NCBI GenBank assembly: GCA_963922205.1
Contig: CAWUHX010000092.1
Location: 806,001-870,000 of the forward strand
Origin: Romanomermis culicivorax
Lineage: Eukaryota; Nematoda; Enoplea; Mermithida; Mermithidae
DNA length: 64,000 nt
Direction of reading: 5' to 3'
Below the pieces are notes generated by a model, which saw only the letters and a program-made list of their open reading frames with translations, was not told where the DNA came from and made no database searches. Within the stretch, counting starts at the first letter, position 1, and each line of letters starts with the position of its first letter. A program made the translations under genes and the position numbers. Shown one piece after another: positions 13,471 through 32,234 of the stretch.

Positions 13471-14239
13471 CATACATGCACGTGGGGGGTGGGGTTTTGA
13501 CCCCCAGCAGACTTTGATTGACCCCCAGCAGATTCTTGCTGACCCCCAGCAATGATCCAGAAGATGGCAAAGGAAAATGAGAAAGTGAGAAGAGAAAGTC
13601 ATCATAAAAATAGGAATGATGCTGTAGTTGAACAATTTTTCTAAATAAAGCATACTTGAAGTCCAAAAAAGCAACATTAAAGGCCATCTATACTTTTTTC
13701 GCTAAAAAAACATACGCAAGCGATTTGCTCTCCATGTATTGGAGCGATTTCAGTGTATAATACATCGCAAGGTAGATATTGAAATTTCCGATTGAACGAT
13801 AACCAACACGTTCAACAAGTATCTAATGTGCGCTTTAAATCCAGCTTTGACGCAAGAAACGTAAGAAACGCAAGATGCTTACAAAATAACTGATTTCTGC
13901 AAGACCATGCAAATTTTTTTTGCAAAGTATACTTCACTGGATAGAACTCATCAAGATCTTTCTTGCGCACTGAGAAAATGAGGGATTCACTCGATTTTGA
14001 TCGTTGCAATCACTTGCGACAGATTTTCGAGAAAAAAGTATAGATGGGCCTTAAAACTTTAAAAAGCGCAGTATAGGCAAATAATTTCCCATATCTGACT
14101 AATATAAAATAAAGAATATGCTGCTTGGATATTACAAGACCTATCGAAGATCTTTTTTCGTTATCAGGAACAAAAAAATTTGTATTCCACCCCCTGTCCT
14201 AGCTGACCCCCCGCAGAATTTCTATGCTGTGCATGTATG
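13471..14239. mobile_element. hAT-type MITE with CATACATGCAC termini, carrying a nested insertion
   Basis: The ends are CATACATGCAC and GTGCATGTATG. Immediate 8-base flanks are GTTAGAAG and GTTAGGAG, a 7 of 8 match as expected of an hAT-superfamily target duplication. Next to the left end lie three direct GACCCCCAGCAG units. The same element, inverted and without the nested insertion, is at 40352-40733. No transposase is present. Confidence 0.8.
13679..14054. mobile_element. Nested MITE with GGCCATCTATACTTTTTTC ends
   Basis: The left sequence GGCCATCTATACTTTTTTC (from about 13682) and the right sequence GAAAAAAGTATAGATGGGCC (to about 14050) are inverted copies, with TTAA at or next to each edge. 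This suggests a TTAA-targeting (piggyBac-like) non-autonomous element. It is absent from the sister element at 40352-40733, so it inserted later. A 65-codon frame inside has no recognised features. Confidence 0.65.
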
Positions 14240-14435
14240 GTTAGGAGTTTCAGGAATGGCAAACCGAAAAACGAACAACATTCTATAAATAAAATAATTT
14301 TATATGAGAGTAAAAAATATAACAAATGACTTTATAAAATGTAAATCGATAATGAGTAACTGCCACAACCGTTTTCATGTGGAATTTGGCGATTATGCTG
14401 TGGTAGCGGTTAAACGTAAATAAATTATAGTTGGT

Positions 14436-20447
<6,012 letters not shown>

Positions 20448-20462
20448 ATTATTGTAAATCTG
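20448..20462 (-). promoter_or_regulatory. 3' splice site just upstream of the GALE start
   Basis: On the minus strand a pyrimidine tract ending TTTTTTTACAG is followed by 12 bases and then the ATG. This is a typical spliced-leader acceptor; a 5' untranslated intron is the alternative. Confidence 0.6.
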
Positions 20463-21613
20463 TAAAAAAACCACAAGCTATAAACATCTAAATAGGAATA
20501 GATAATTAACATCAAAATGCACAATATGCCTATAAACGAGTAGAATGAAAACGAAACTGGCAAAGTGAAACCTTTTTATGTACAGTAAAATGTGAATACA
20601 ATAATGAATATGAAGAATGCAGATCGACGGCCGCACTACTTTCCAATAGAATGTATAAACATTAATAAAAATTATCACAATAAACTTTCATGACAAGAAA
20701 TGCAAACAACGCTCATAAAACAAATGTAAAAAATTGGAATACAGTACACATACGTGGTTATTACAATTCATTTTCATTCTGGAATGTAAAAATTCATATA
20801 TGGAAATCGAGCACCATATTCTGATTCTCTCTCACTGTTCAATCTTATTTTGAAAAAAAAATCTTTTGGAAAAAAAGAATGACGTCACGTATCTGAAGCG
20901 GGTATTAAAGAGCAAGATCAGAAACCTAAAATTGACAGAAATGACAAAAAATCGCAAAAATTGAAAAAAACGACAACTCCTTGCTAAAAAGGCCTTTCAG
21001 TAAATGAATTGACTCATTTCGAGGACCAAGGTGGTAGCCAAGGTGCCAGAGAAATTTTTTATCCCCTACAAAAATCTATGATCTAGAGAGCATTCAAACT
21101 TCCACAAAAACTGGATTCATCAAATTTTCAGCGAAACGTTACGACTTTATCTGATTTGATATGCCAGACATTTGTATAATTCAACAATAAAAATTTTGAT
21201 CAAACGAATGTGGCGCAAACATCGCCGTTCAGCCGATCAGGATAACATTTACAAGTCATTCGCATTCTAAAAATTAACAAAAAAGAAGTTATACAAAAAA
21301 GCAGGCTTAGTATATGAAAGAATATAAATATCAGTTGCTGCAGATTTAATTCCAGTAATTTAAGATAAAATTTTCATTGCATGAACTTGGATACTTAACG
21401 ATTTTGGTGAATCGAGAGGAAAAAACAGACAAATTAAAAAAGCAAGAAAAATTGATTCTCAACGAAGAGGGGAAAATGATGTAACATGGATAGGAATCGA
21501 GAAACAATTCATCACACACACAAATCACTGTTTGGATTTCCTAATACTGATCAAAAAATAAACACAATTCTCAAAAAGTTGAAATGTTCGAACACACAAA
21601 AAACAATCTTTTT
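20463..21613. other. Spacer between the FAM234-like gene and GALE
   Basis: About 1.15 kb of AT-rich sequence between two same-strand genes. No other gene or repeat was recognised. It must hold the 3' untranslated region and poly(A) site of the FAM234-like gene and either a promoter for GALE or, if the genes form an operon, only the intercistronic region. Classical nematode operon gaps are about 100 bases, so the distance argues for separate promoters. Confidence 0.5.
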
Positions 21614-24600
21614 TTACCTATGCAAAGTCAAATAACCGGCACCGTAAAAACTGTAACCGTTATCACCGCGATACCTCGTTCCACTTACATCATCGCGCAA
21701 CGAGGACGAAAATTTTTTGCACAGTTCCGATTGACTGCCGCTGGGTAAAATATAACCTGCAAAAAATTGTACATGCATCATGCGTAAAATTTTGCGCATG
21801 CATTTCTGACAAAAAACACGAAAACAAAAGCATACCTTTATCAATTTTGAAACATTCGTCGGGATAAAGTACGTATTCGGTTGACAAACTCTTGTAGTGA
21901 GTTGCGAAAATGACGTCAGTATCGCGACCTGCGTGCGAAATGTTCATCGGCACTGAAAAGTTAGAAAATGCTTGAAAAAACAGTATTTTATATATTTTAT
22001 CTAAAAACGTGCGAGCATGCAAGGTTCACAGCAGCCCAAAAAAGACTTGAGTGGCACTCGAATTCAATGAGCAGTGCTGAAAATCTAAAATATCGCATGT
22101 TTCCGGAAGTGATAACAATGAAGTCCCCCATTATAGCATCTAAAAATATGGAAGCTGAATCCATAATCATTAGCCAAACCAGTGCTTCTGTAAGTGTAAG
22201 TACGAGTCCTGGTTAAAATGTGTTCCGATTTTAACAAACGTCTAAACAGTGAAAAAATAATGAAAGGAGAAATTGGGTGCGTGCTTATTAATTGGATAAA
22301 TTTGATTTATTAGATCACCAATTCTGATGAAAACCTTTGCAAGTTGATCATTCGAAAATTCTCTATTGAATGATATAGATTTTACGGGAATATGTAAATT
22401 AAATTTTACTGTATAGAATCCAACCCAGCCCTACTTTTCATTTTTTTAAATTTTGATGGTGTTTCCAAGTTTTTTTTAGTTTGAAAAACGATTCGATGCA
22501 TACATGTAAGGGGGCAAGTGCCATTGAAACCCTTCACAAATATCGTCGACCATATGGCTAACTATTGGGCGATTTCGCTGCAGGATTTGCCAATTCTATT
22601 TTTTGAACTTTTTGATTTGTTTTTTAATTTGGAAATTTAATTTTTTTGAACCAATTTTTGAACAAAAAATAGTAAAAAATAGCAAGTTTGTTGGCGTTCC
22701 GCGCAAAAATTCATTTTCGTGGTTTTTTAAAAAAAAATTGAACCGTTTTTCGGATTTTTTGGCGAAAAAATCGTTTTCCCCTTAGGGACCTCTCGCCTAA
22801 AATTTTGGGCAATCGGTGACCCCCGGCTCAAAATATTTGCCGGCTCCTCCCAGACCTCGGAGCATCGAGATGACTACACTAGAATCGAAGTTATCGAGAA
22901 AAATTTCAATGAAACTTTCTGAAAATTATACTTGATATATTTCACACTAATATGGACCGGAAAGCTGAACACGAAAAACCAACTTGTAACCGCATCAGCC
23001 AGATTAAGTTCACACTATCCGATCGAGAAATGAACGCTGATGAAGAATGAAAAAATAATATCTCAATCACTCTATTATTTCGAATTCTGCAGAAAATACA
23101 AAATACTGCGGAAAAGTTCTCGTAGTATGCTTATTTTCCATTGAATTCATAGTCTTTGAATTTCGCACAGTTTTTGTTATTTAAATTCTTACTTAATTAG
23201 TATTTTCAATTTTTTTGCTTTAATTGGATTCTGTTAGAATGTAAACTTTATGGAAATTCGGAGCACAAAACAAATTAGATTGTAAGAACAATCAAGGAAA
23301 AATAAAATTCACGCACTCAATATTGAATGCCTGAAAAGAAAACACTTCAATTTTGTGGAGATTTATAATGGATGAAAGACTCGTCAAAAGAATACTTAAA
23401 AAATCCCGGGTGATAGTTTGAATTTATAATTTAGAATTTGAAAATTTCCAAAGAGATAAAAATACTCGCGTAGCACGAACCGCAAGTTTACCTAATTCAG
23501 TGACTTGAATCTGCATATTCCGCGATTCGAGTCCATTTTGTATAAGCCAGTTTTTCAATTCTTGTCCTATGTTGAATATCTTATCGCCGACATCTGAAAA
23601 GTACGCAAAATAAATGTTGAAAGATTTGACGGACAAAATTGCCTTCAATACTTTGCGGAAGTGGCCACTGTCCATTTATATTCGCTACGAAAAGATTATT
23701 TTTTCTCGACGACTCGGGATTGGTGGACAAATGACAAAAGTCCACAGAATCCAATTCGGCTACGTTAAGTGGGCCTCAAGAAACAAAAACAGGTGTTACT
23801 CTGAAATATACAAAAAATTTCAAGTCATATTACTCCAATTAGGATTGAAAAATGCGGCCGGTTGCCCAATGTTCGATGAATCTGCTCGGCATCCGAATGT
23901 CCAGCCGGTCAACAAATCGTTGCCGAAACCGAGCATCCTTAAGTCGGTCAATTTTAGATCCGTCGGAGGCGTAGACGATTTGGCCACGATTTTTAAAGGC
24001 AGACCATCCGTTCCGTTGATGACGACCACCTCAACGAAACATTTAGTGGATATAATATTCTCCGAGCTGAATTGATTTCTAAATTATAATCAATTGAATT
24101 TTTGTACTTTTTTCTGAATGTTTATTCTGTTTTTCAACGACTATGTTTTTTGTGTTAGAATGGATAGAATTACCCAAAAATAAATTGCCTTGAGACCACA
24201 GTTTTTTTGTATATGTCAACTTTCTGATCTTTTTGAAATACTGAATCCGTATTAAGCAATTTTTATGACTTTTTCGAGATCGTTTCTCATTTGAATTTCG
24301 AAACAGAAGATTATAGAAGAGAAAATATTCTAAAGTTGAAATAATCGAATCAGAAAAGGCAGAATAATGCAATATGAAAATTGGAATATATGCATTCCAG
24401 CTAACATTTATAAAGGAAACAACATAGCCCAAAGTGAATGATGCAAATCCTATCAAATATTTTTACATCGATAGAATGAGTATAGTTGAAAGGGTCGAAA
24501 ATCACATTCCCTCAAATCTTACGACACTCGTTAACTTACGGATAATAGAAATTTAAATCCACTTAACTTCAAAAAGAGCCATATTTTTATGATCAAAAAA

Positions 24601-27600
24601 TAAGACAATAACAGCAGAAATACAAAAATTTGTGAAGCTAGAAATTGAGTCAAACGTTGACATAAACATGAAAATGAGCTTTAGATAAATTTCGAATTTA
24701 TCAAATATATTCCCGGAAATTAAATACACTTCAAGATATGAATGTACGGAAGGGATTTGAGATCACAGGGAAAATTCGGAAGCCGAACAATTTTTAGATA
24801 AAAATCAATCCGAAAATTCAAATGACCGTTATTTTTCATCAGAAGATGCATCAGCTTCAAATTTTACCATTACCATACTCTTTGAACAAAACAGATAATG
24901 TTCCAGTCTTCTCTTTAGCTTGGAAGAATAATTCTGTGACGAGACACTTACTTCAATTCCTCTATAAGCCAGACTATTCTTCGGTCCAATACTGAAAGTC
25001 ACAGCAAGGCATGGTCTGATTGTTGAATTGTGGAAGCTACCGCGTAAAATGGGGCTGAATAAGAACGGATGAGATTTTTGATGGAATAACGCAGAAAAAA
25101 ATTAGTGGACAAAATCAATGAAAAATAAATCTCAGAAAAGTTTCAAATTTTGATTCTAATCGCTATGATAAGTATATGAACAAAATAGTTCCGTGGAAAT
25201 TATGCTCCTTAACGTTATAAAATTTTAATTTCCATACCTTGTACACTGCGCATTTTGCTTCATAAATCTCCACATAATTTTGTGAGGGAATCTACCGGAA
25301 AACGCTAAAACTTCGCCGTTCAATGAACAAACCACCAAATCGGTGTAGCCGTCCAAATCTAAATCGATAACTAACGGTTTCGATAAAACTGATCCGTTAG
25401 ATAACAAAACTTGATTCTATAAAATTGAGAACGAAAAAAATAATTAAATAAAAATCGGAAATTCCGTAAAATTCCAGCCTTGTACTTTTTCAAAAAGTCC
25501 CCTTTCTAAAGCTCGCAGCGAAAATACATTCAATCCGCCGGTCATACGTAAAGTACCGGCGGACAAAACAACTTCGTCGACTCCGGAATCACCGTGTGGC
25601 CAGAGCTAAGAAACCGTGTGAAAAATATAGAGAAGTACCAGGTACCCGGACCCGAAATAAGCCGACCATTTTGTTCGGGTTATTTCGGGTCCCCAGAACC
25701 GAAACCCGATATTTTTAAAATTTTGGACCTGGACCCCGACCCGGATACGATATTTCAAAAACATGCTACCTAATACATCTCTAGAAAAATAAATATAATT
25801 TCTATAAAATCGGCTAAGAATTGACAATTACCAGAAAAATGCAAACTCCTGATCGAATAAGAGTAAAACGTCCATAAAAATAAGCTTCAAATTTACTAAA
25901 TTTCAACCATCCCAGACTATAAATATATGGGTTATAAACGAATAATTTCTAAATTCTCAAACGAATCATATACTATTTCGTCAGAAACTTTTCCCACATT
26001 TGCTGACCGTGTAATGTCGGGTAAATACCCAGTAAAGAAGTCTGATAAATATAAATTCAATATTCTAGGACGGCACAATTTTCAGCTCGAAAAATACCAG
26101 TACTAACATACATCCGAAAATTGAGATTAATCACAGGCACTACAACATCTGCGCTTACTATCGATGGTGTTTCAGTTTTCATCGAACTAACAGTCAAAAC
26201 ATTGGCAGAACTTGCGATAGCTCTGCCGGTTTTATGACTAATAAGGTAGAGCATCATTTCGTCTGAGTTCAAAGGATAAATTGAAAATTTCGATAGTATA
26301 CATACTAAAATTTGGTAGTTTCGTCAAAATACTTACATTTATCTTCAATTTCTGTATCGACGGTGACCAAAATATCGGCGAAACCGTCGGCGTCTAAATC
26401 GTTGACTAACTGAGGTTCCAATACCCTTCGGTTGGAGCCAGCTATTGTCAAGAATTCCCACATTATTGTGCCGTTTTTACCATTGATTAGTTTGAGAATC
26501 TATGGGATACATTTTTAGTAAGACAAGCTGACGAAGGAGGGCAAGAATTATATATATAAAAATTTAAATTTTCTCCAGTACTCCAGTTGAACTTTCGTTG
26601 ACTTATTCGATTTTTTCCCGAATAATATACAAAGAATGGTCGCCCCGGATAATATTCATTTTATATAGCATAATTACTTTGTTTGTAAGAGTAGATTTCG
26701 GATAGATTGAATTTTTCTGCATTTCAAATAAACATCTGCAAGCATTTTAGAATTAAACGTATTTTTAGAAGTGCCTATAATATTCTTTCTCAGATAATAC
26801 ATACAAGAATGAGCACAGAACTGATATTAGTCGGTATTATCCGAACAAAATTCATTTGATTGATTGTTGTTGTATAAGAAGTCACTTTGCATATCCAAAA
26901 TTTTTGTACTTTTTTCTTTCCGACTACAGATGCAGAAACGACAGAAATGGTTGAAAATTCCGGCTGTTAGAAAATATGAAACGACTGTTAGAAAACATGA
27001 AAAAATACTGAGAAAGAATACCTTGAATTTTATTAGTAAGTACGGAAAAGCTAAAATAAAGAACGATACTTTATGTTGTCAGAAAAATTGAAATCCTTCA
27101 TATTTCAATATTCAAATTCATGAAAAAACATACCCCTGATTTTCCACCCAAAATACAATCTGAAATACCGTCGTTGTCGACGTCGTGGTAACAATTGATG
27201 CTCGTCACTTCGTTAACAGTCAACAACCGCCATTTTTCCTCAAAACTTCTTGCTCCGGTAATTTTCAGGCATATAACTCCGCCTCTATGTTGACAAGTTT
27301 TGCGATTTTCGCAGGGCAAGTCTTGAAATTCGGCAAAAAAAGTTTAATTTTACAAAACTTAACGACAAAAACCTCTTATACTTAAAGATCCGTATCCAAA
27401 AAGTATACTTTTCGACGAACGATCGTCGAAAACTTTAACGCTCGATGTCGGGTAAATATTTGGCAAAGTGATATTATCGAAGTAAGAAAATTCGATCTCA
27501 TGGCATGCGCTGATCGACTTACGATTCTTTCCGAATAAAGGCCCGTTGACTATGCGACGAAATGTTTCCGGAATGTAAAGGAATAACAGTACGATCGTGA

Positions 27601-29721
27601 TCATGCAAAAATTGATTACAAGTAAGTATACTAGCCAAGCGATAGCTCGTTGACAAGGACTAAAAGATAAGGTACAATAAAAAGTTTAGAGATCAAAAGT
27701 TATGGGAAAAAAATTAGGCGAACAAATTTTTCGCGAAAAAGTTTTGAGAGCGCCGTTTTGATTATAGTATCCCAACAGTTAAAAAACATTTTGGCTTTTC
27801 ATGATTTGCTGATCCTTTGAAAAATATCAGATTTTTTAAAATGACTGTTCGTTCCGTGGACTATTCATACAACAATTTGAATAATAGTTAGAATTTTGAG
27901 CCGAGTGGCAGGAGATTTCTCCTATATGGCTATTAGAATACTCAAAAAATAAAGAGCTTATCCAAAAAAACAAAAAAGAGTGTGGGAAAGAGCATCTTAA
28001 TCACGATTGCTAATGAAGGATTCTCGAATTTTTCGATTGAAAACAACTAAAAAAGAACTCTTGAGTGTGCGAATAAATACAAACAGTAAAAAATTTAAAT
28101 CCATCAGAATTCATAATGCAATTAATCAGAGATGTTTTGTTTTTCATTTGCCATACGTAATTTGACAGATTTTCTAGCTCCGCTGGGCATTCTGCTTATG
28201 AAAAAATGATATTCTTGAATGAAATTTTCACGATTTCACGATAACTTCTTTACCAGCATCCACGTCTTGGCATCGTTTTGAGCAGAAATTTATCGCCGCT
28301 TTTATCTCCCCCAACGCGCATTTCTGACGTTTCTAGTTCGCTATCGTCTCCGCTTGTAGACAATCCGCCAAACTTTACGCAGTCTTCTCCGTCATTTTTT
28401 CCAGCAGTCATCGACATGGCGAAACGTACTTTTTTCAAGGAATTTACCAATTTAGTGCCGCTCAGACCGGCGCTCGATGACGTTGATTTTCTATAATCGT
28501 CGCGTCGTTTTTTCGCATTTTCGTTCGTATATTGCAAAAAAACATCATCTTCTTCGTCGCCGAAATCCGAATTTTCTCGATCGTTGACGTTCACTTTGTC
28601 CAAATCGTTCATATTATTATTGGCAAAATTATCATAAATTTTCAGGCTATTTTTGGACAATTGTAGCTTTGGTCCTAAAAAAATAAAAAAAACGTGGCCT
28701 TTAAGCGATATTAAAAAACAAGAAAATTATCCAAAATTTTAATTGTTTTAGTGTTTAACTATAATAAAACTATCAGTTATTTGAAACCAAACAGACTATA
28801 GCTGTACTTTAATGACTCTGCAAGGTTTTAGCTTTTGGTATTATGATTTTTTAAATCTGAAATTCACAATTTTGACACTTTTGGAGTTGAATCAAGAATT
28901 GTGTCGCGGAAGCGAAAAGCGAAAATTAGAGGAATGATAATTCTCAATACAATACACATGCAAAATTAACTCAAAGAAACTATAAAATCAAAAAAATTTA
29001 CGTTCTAGAGGTGGCGGCGCCGAAAACTGAGAAGACAGTTTTGCCGGTAGAACCAAAGGTGCGTGGTTGATTAACTTTTTCAGGGCTTCAGTCGAGTTAC
29101 CGTTGTTGGAAGAAGGATAAGACGATAAAGAATTGGATTTTCCGCCAAGTTTAACGCTTTGATTTTCCTTGATTGAACGATTGTCTATGGATTGCGAAGT
29201 TGTAATCGATAAACGCGGCCAACTGTCGTTATTTGACGGCTGATGTTTTTGTTCATAGAGATCTAAATTTCAAAATTTGGTGACTATAATTCAAGCTTGA
29301 AGATTTGCCGATCAGTGTATTAGATTGAATCCCAGAATTCTACGGCGATAATCTAAAATTTTAAAAAATAAATTGATTTTATGCTTAAATTCATTCAATG
29401 TTTCACAGACTGTTTGAACTTTAGCTAAAACTAAAAACACTTGCTCTCATTTATTGAAATCTTTTGCGTTTGTTTAATCGTCCAATCATCGTTAAGATCA
29501 AGCAAATCGTCGATTATAGACGATCGTTCTCTTGACGATTGTTTTGTTATTTCCGGGGGATAAGACAAAAGATTATTCTCCGGCGAATTGGATCTTTTCC
29601 GTTTTACATCACTTTCAGCGGATGAGAGAAAAACGTCTTTGAGATCGAGTGAATTCGACGAAAATGTTGACGATTGACGCTGACGACCAAACGACAGAGC
29701 ACACAAATCGACGTCCTCCAT
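21614..29721 (-). CDS. FAM234/ITFG3-like single-pass membrane protein with FG-GAP-like repeats
   Basis: Thirteen exons join in frame to 878 aa: 29721-29445, 29262-29002, 28674-28254, 27659-27382, 27321-27134, 26499-26337, 26262-26108, 25605-25486, 25416-25238, 24066-23834, 23593-23492, 21952-21836 and 21756-21614. Residues 1 to about 320 are a Ser/Asn-rich, charged, probably cytoplasmic tail. One membrane segment lies near 325-347 (AWLVYLLVINFCMITIVLLF), followed by a lumenal or extracellular part with calcium-loop-like motifs: DVDNDGISDCILGG, DLDADGFADILV and DLDLDGYTDLVV. The order tail, single TM, FG-GAP-like propeller matches FAM234A/B, whose molecular role is poorly known. The N-terminal tail is longer than in vertebrate members (about 550-620 aa in total). 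Exon 1 ends at a GC donor. Least certain junctions: ends of exons 4, 7 and 8. Confidence 0.85.
22200..23490. other. Long intron of the FAM234-like gene
   Basis: This is part of the 1.5-kb intron between exons 11 and 12. It holds a CATACATGTAAGGGG word near 22500 reminiscent of the MITE termini and a G/C-rich patch at 22780-22870. A 60-codon low-complexity frame at 22603-22785 is not supported as a gene. Confidence 0.45.
25645..25760. repeat. GGACCCGAAA repeat and hairpin in an intron
   Basis: GGACCCGAAATAA near 25648 pairs with TTATTTCGGGTCC near 25679 across a loop of about 20 bases. Related words (CCGAAACCCG, GGACCCCGACCCGG) follow. It stands out in base composition from the surrounding intron between exons 7 and 8 of the FAM234-like gene. 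Confidence 0.6.
29263..29444 (-). other. GC-AG intron 1 of the FAM234-like gene
   Basis: On the minus strand the donor reads GAGA then GCAAGT, and the acceptor AAATTTAG. Only this GC donor keeps the phase (1) that the next exon needs. No in-frame GT donor lies nearby before the stop. Confidence 0.75.
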
Positions 29722-29727
29722 AATCTG
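29722..29727 (-). promoter_or_regulatory. 3' splice site three bases upstream of the FAM234-like start
   Basis: The minus strand reads TTCTTCATTCAG, then ATT, then ATG. A leader of three bases is typical of spliced-leader addition. It also argues against the upstream in-frame ATG at 29742. Confidence 0.6.
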
Positions 29728-30070
29728 AATGAAGAATGACAAACTATTAATAACAATTTGAATTTGAACGAGGGGCGTTCAATTATTTATATTTCCGTAG
29801 AACGTCCTGTATTGTTTCTTTTTCTATTTGCTTTAAAGCTAGTAATAAATTTATTTCATTCATTCAATTCATTATTTAAAAAAAACATTTGTTCTTGTAT
29901 ATTTTTCGAACTTTTCAATCACTATTCGTACATTCATGCCTTTAAACCTGCGGTCAAATAATTTGATCAAGAAATGAGAATTAACAAACGGCCAAAAAGC
30001 ATGATCGAAATAACATTAATCAAAACCCAGTGCTGATTTGGTATAATAGCTCGTTTTTATTTTTATTATG
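29728..30070. other. Upstream flank of the FAM234-like gene
   Basis: AT-rich, and expected to contain the promoter. No individual site or coding sequence can be supported. Confidence 0.4.
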
Positions 30071-30265
30071 AATTGGCAACCAAGCAACCAAACGACTAAT
30101 CTGGGAAGAACCAACCAATTCGGTGGTCAATCAATCAACCAAGTTAGGAAAGAACTAACCAACCAATCTGGGGAGAATCAATTGATTTGGGAAATAACCA
30201 ACAAACCAATCATAGAGCCAGTAAGCTAACAGGTTTAAGAAACAGCCAACTAATTTGGGAGTTTG
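30070..30265. repeat. Degenerate AACCAACCAATC minisatellite
   Basis: AACCAA, CCAATC and TTTGGGA words repeat at irregular spacing for nearly 200 bases. No coding meaning. Confidence 0.7.
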
Positions 30266-30479
30266 TTTCGGTTTGTTTCGGCACTGCGTGACGAAATAAT
30301 AATTTAGCCAATGCTTTTTTTCTGCATTTTTGGTGTATACGCAAAGAACGTTTTCCAAGACACTAACTTGCAAAAAAATTCTAGTCAGGTCAGTCACATT
30401 GAGCTGACGAACAACACATTGATGTTCTACAACAGTTGAAAGAATATTAACGGTATATTTTCCGTTAATTCATAAGCTA

Positions 30480-31020
30480 TTCACATTTTTGATTCAGATT
30501 AAAAGTATAGAATTTCATCAATTTTTTAATGCAAAAACCTCGAAAATATGGATTTTTACATTCTAAAATGCTGGAAAATAAATCTTCGCAACATTGAAAT
30601 GTAAATTAAAATCAGGCTAATACTGTGTTTCCGCAAAAATTTTCGAATTTTCATTATAATCTAAACGCTGGAAAATGAATCTGTGGAACAAACGTTGCCG
30701 AATAGAAGCTCTAAATTTACAGACTAGACTGATGTCTTCAACTTTCATCGCTTATAGATGCATAAGTTTACGTTAGGAACATTTGAAAAGTTCTAAGCCA
30801 GCGAGAGAAAAAATTAATAGGACTGATGAGAAATCTTTGCGACAAAATACTGACTTTTAACGATTAAAAATGGGAGAGGTAATTCAATTCATAGAAACTG
30901 CTGAAAATTAATTTGTAGGTGGAAGTAAGTAAATATGTTAACGGTCGAGTCTGATAGAAAACAATGACTATTATTACTCGTGGACCGGCGCATTTTCTGG
31001 CGCAAAGCGTTGGAAAAATG
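30480..31020. repeat. Diverged repeat block, inverted relative to 38540-38850
   Basis: Words such as CTAGACTGATGTCTTCAACT, GCTGGAAAATGAATCT and AAAATGCTGGAAAATAAATC reappear on the other strand around 38590-38830 (GAAGACATCATTCTAGACTG, TTCATTTTCCAGCG). These may be remnants of one large inverted-repeat element or two insertions of the same element. Confidence 0.5.
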
Positions 31021-31169
31021 TTCCGATTTTGACCTAAGATGCACCTTTCCGGTTTTCAACTAACAAATTACTGTAGTCTAGTCATGCTAATCTTTGCTAA
31101 TCTCAAGACTCACAAAATTGGATTTTAAAAGCCTAAAACCGACGCACATCGAACGAAATACAAGAAAAC

Positions 31170-31990
31170 TAGCTTAAGCAACCAAAAACTTATCTGCGCA
31201 ACCAAAATTTTTCCCCATGCGCACACTGCAACCTGGCCTGTGCAAAAAACCCTGGAGTATAATATCAACTGCTTTTATTTGTCTTGAACGCGAACGAATT
31301 CTATTTGAATAGTACATTTTCATTATCCCAACGGACTGTGAGATTGTCAATGACTGGCGAATCAATAGAAATTGTTAACTCCCTCTGTTCATTCAGTGGT
31401 ATTGGGAACTGAAAGTATTCTTTTGGAGTTTGACTGAAACAGAAAAGTCGACATTGTTGGAACAATTTTTCAGCCAAAAATTTACGCGACACGACTTTCG
31501 AGTTGGTTTGTTCAAGAGAAAGCTATTATAGACATTCTTAATTTGATCTTTACATCGTTGTTGGGAAGAATTTCGTAGCCGAAAAAGAAAAATATAAAGT
31601 TTCTGACAAATTCTATAAAAATATCTGGCATTACTGCGTCTGGTTCACACATATCCTATAATGTTATACACACTTGACCGTAGTGTTTTATTGGAAGGGG
31701 ATTATCGGGGCGAGACTTAGGCTTCGGCTTATTCTTAGACTTGGACTTCGACATTATCCTATTTTGCTGCCTAAGCCAAAGTCGAAGCCTAGGCCCAAGG
31801 CTTACACCTAAGCCCCGCCCCGTTAATCCCCTTCCAAAAACCCACTATGCTCAAGTGTGTATAACGTTTATAAGATGGGTGTAAACCAGATGCAGTTATA
31901 CCAAATATATGAATTCTTGCAGCATTCGATTTCTTTTCGAATCTTATAAACCGTTTTCTCGATCAGTTTCACTGACGTGACTGGATAAAA
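31170..31990. repeat. Dispersed block A, copy 1
   Basis: The region from about 31255 (TTTTATTTGTCTTGAACGCG) to 31625, resuming at 31905 (GAATTCTTGCAGCATTCGA), is co-linear with 34150-34375 plus 35036-35280. Shared words include CCTCTGTTCATTCAGTGG, CTTTACATCGTTGT and TTCGTAGCCGAAAA. Copy 1 is interrupted by the element at 31663-31865. Just upstream, 31170-31250 carries a GCAACCAAAA...CAACCTGGCCTGTG phrase also seen at 37920-37990 and, inverted, at 33010-33100. Confidence 0.6.
31663..31865. mobile_element. MITE with GTTATACACACTTGA ends and a TTAGGC-like core
   Basis: GTTATACACACTTGA at the left and TCAAGTGTGTATAAC at the right are a perfect inverted repeat. Inside, AAGGGGATTA...GACTTAGGCTTCGGC mirrors GCCTAAGCC...TTAATCCCCTT, so most of the element can fold on itself. 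It interrupts block A copy 1. Confidence 0.75.
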
Positions 31991-31991
31991 C

Positions 31992-32234
31992 AAGAATTTT
32001 CCAGGCAGAGGGTTCATGGACTTTTCTTCTGGGGGGTTGTGGGGGGGGGGGTGAGCAAAAAAACAAAAAAAAGTTCTGCAAGCCTGTTTTTCGTACAAAA
32101 GTACAAAAATCATGAAAAAAAGCTGTCTTGGAAAAAGTTCAGGCAGGGGCGTTTGACGATTTTTTGGCCAGGAGGGGGGTGGCCAGGGTCTCAGGCATGG
32201 GGGTTTACCCCCCTACCCCCTATGTGCATGTATG
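31992..32234 (-). mobile_element. hAT-type MITE, copy 3 (minus orientation)
   Basis: Reverse complement of the copies at 19.3 and 20.0 kb, ending GTGCATGTATG at 32234. The other terminus appears lost beside GAATTTTCCAGG. Frames predicted across it are repeat translations. Confidence 0.75.

Noticed and set aside
21985..22216. Open frames on both strands, one hydrophobic on the minus strand resembling a receptor segment
   Set aside because: It lies in the intron between exons 11 and 12 of the FAM234-like gene, is bounded by stops, has no start or splice context, and matches no recognised family.
23614..24075. 153-codon plus-strand open frame
   Set aside because: It is antisense to exons 10 and 11 of the FAM234-like gene, whose minus-strand reading has matching splice sites and family motifs.
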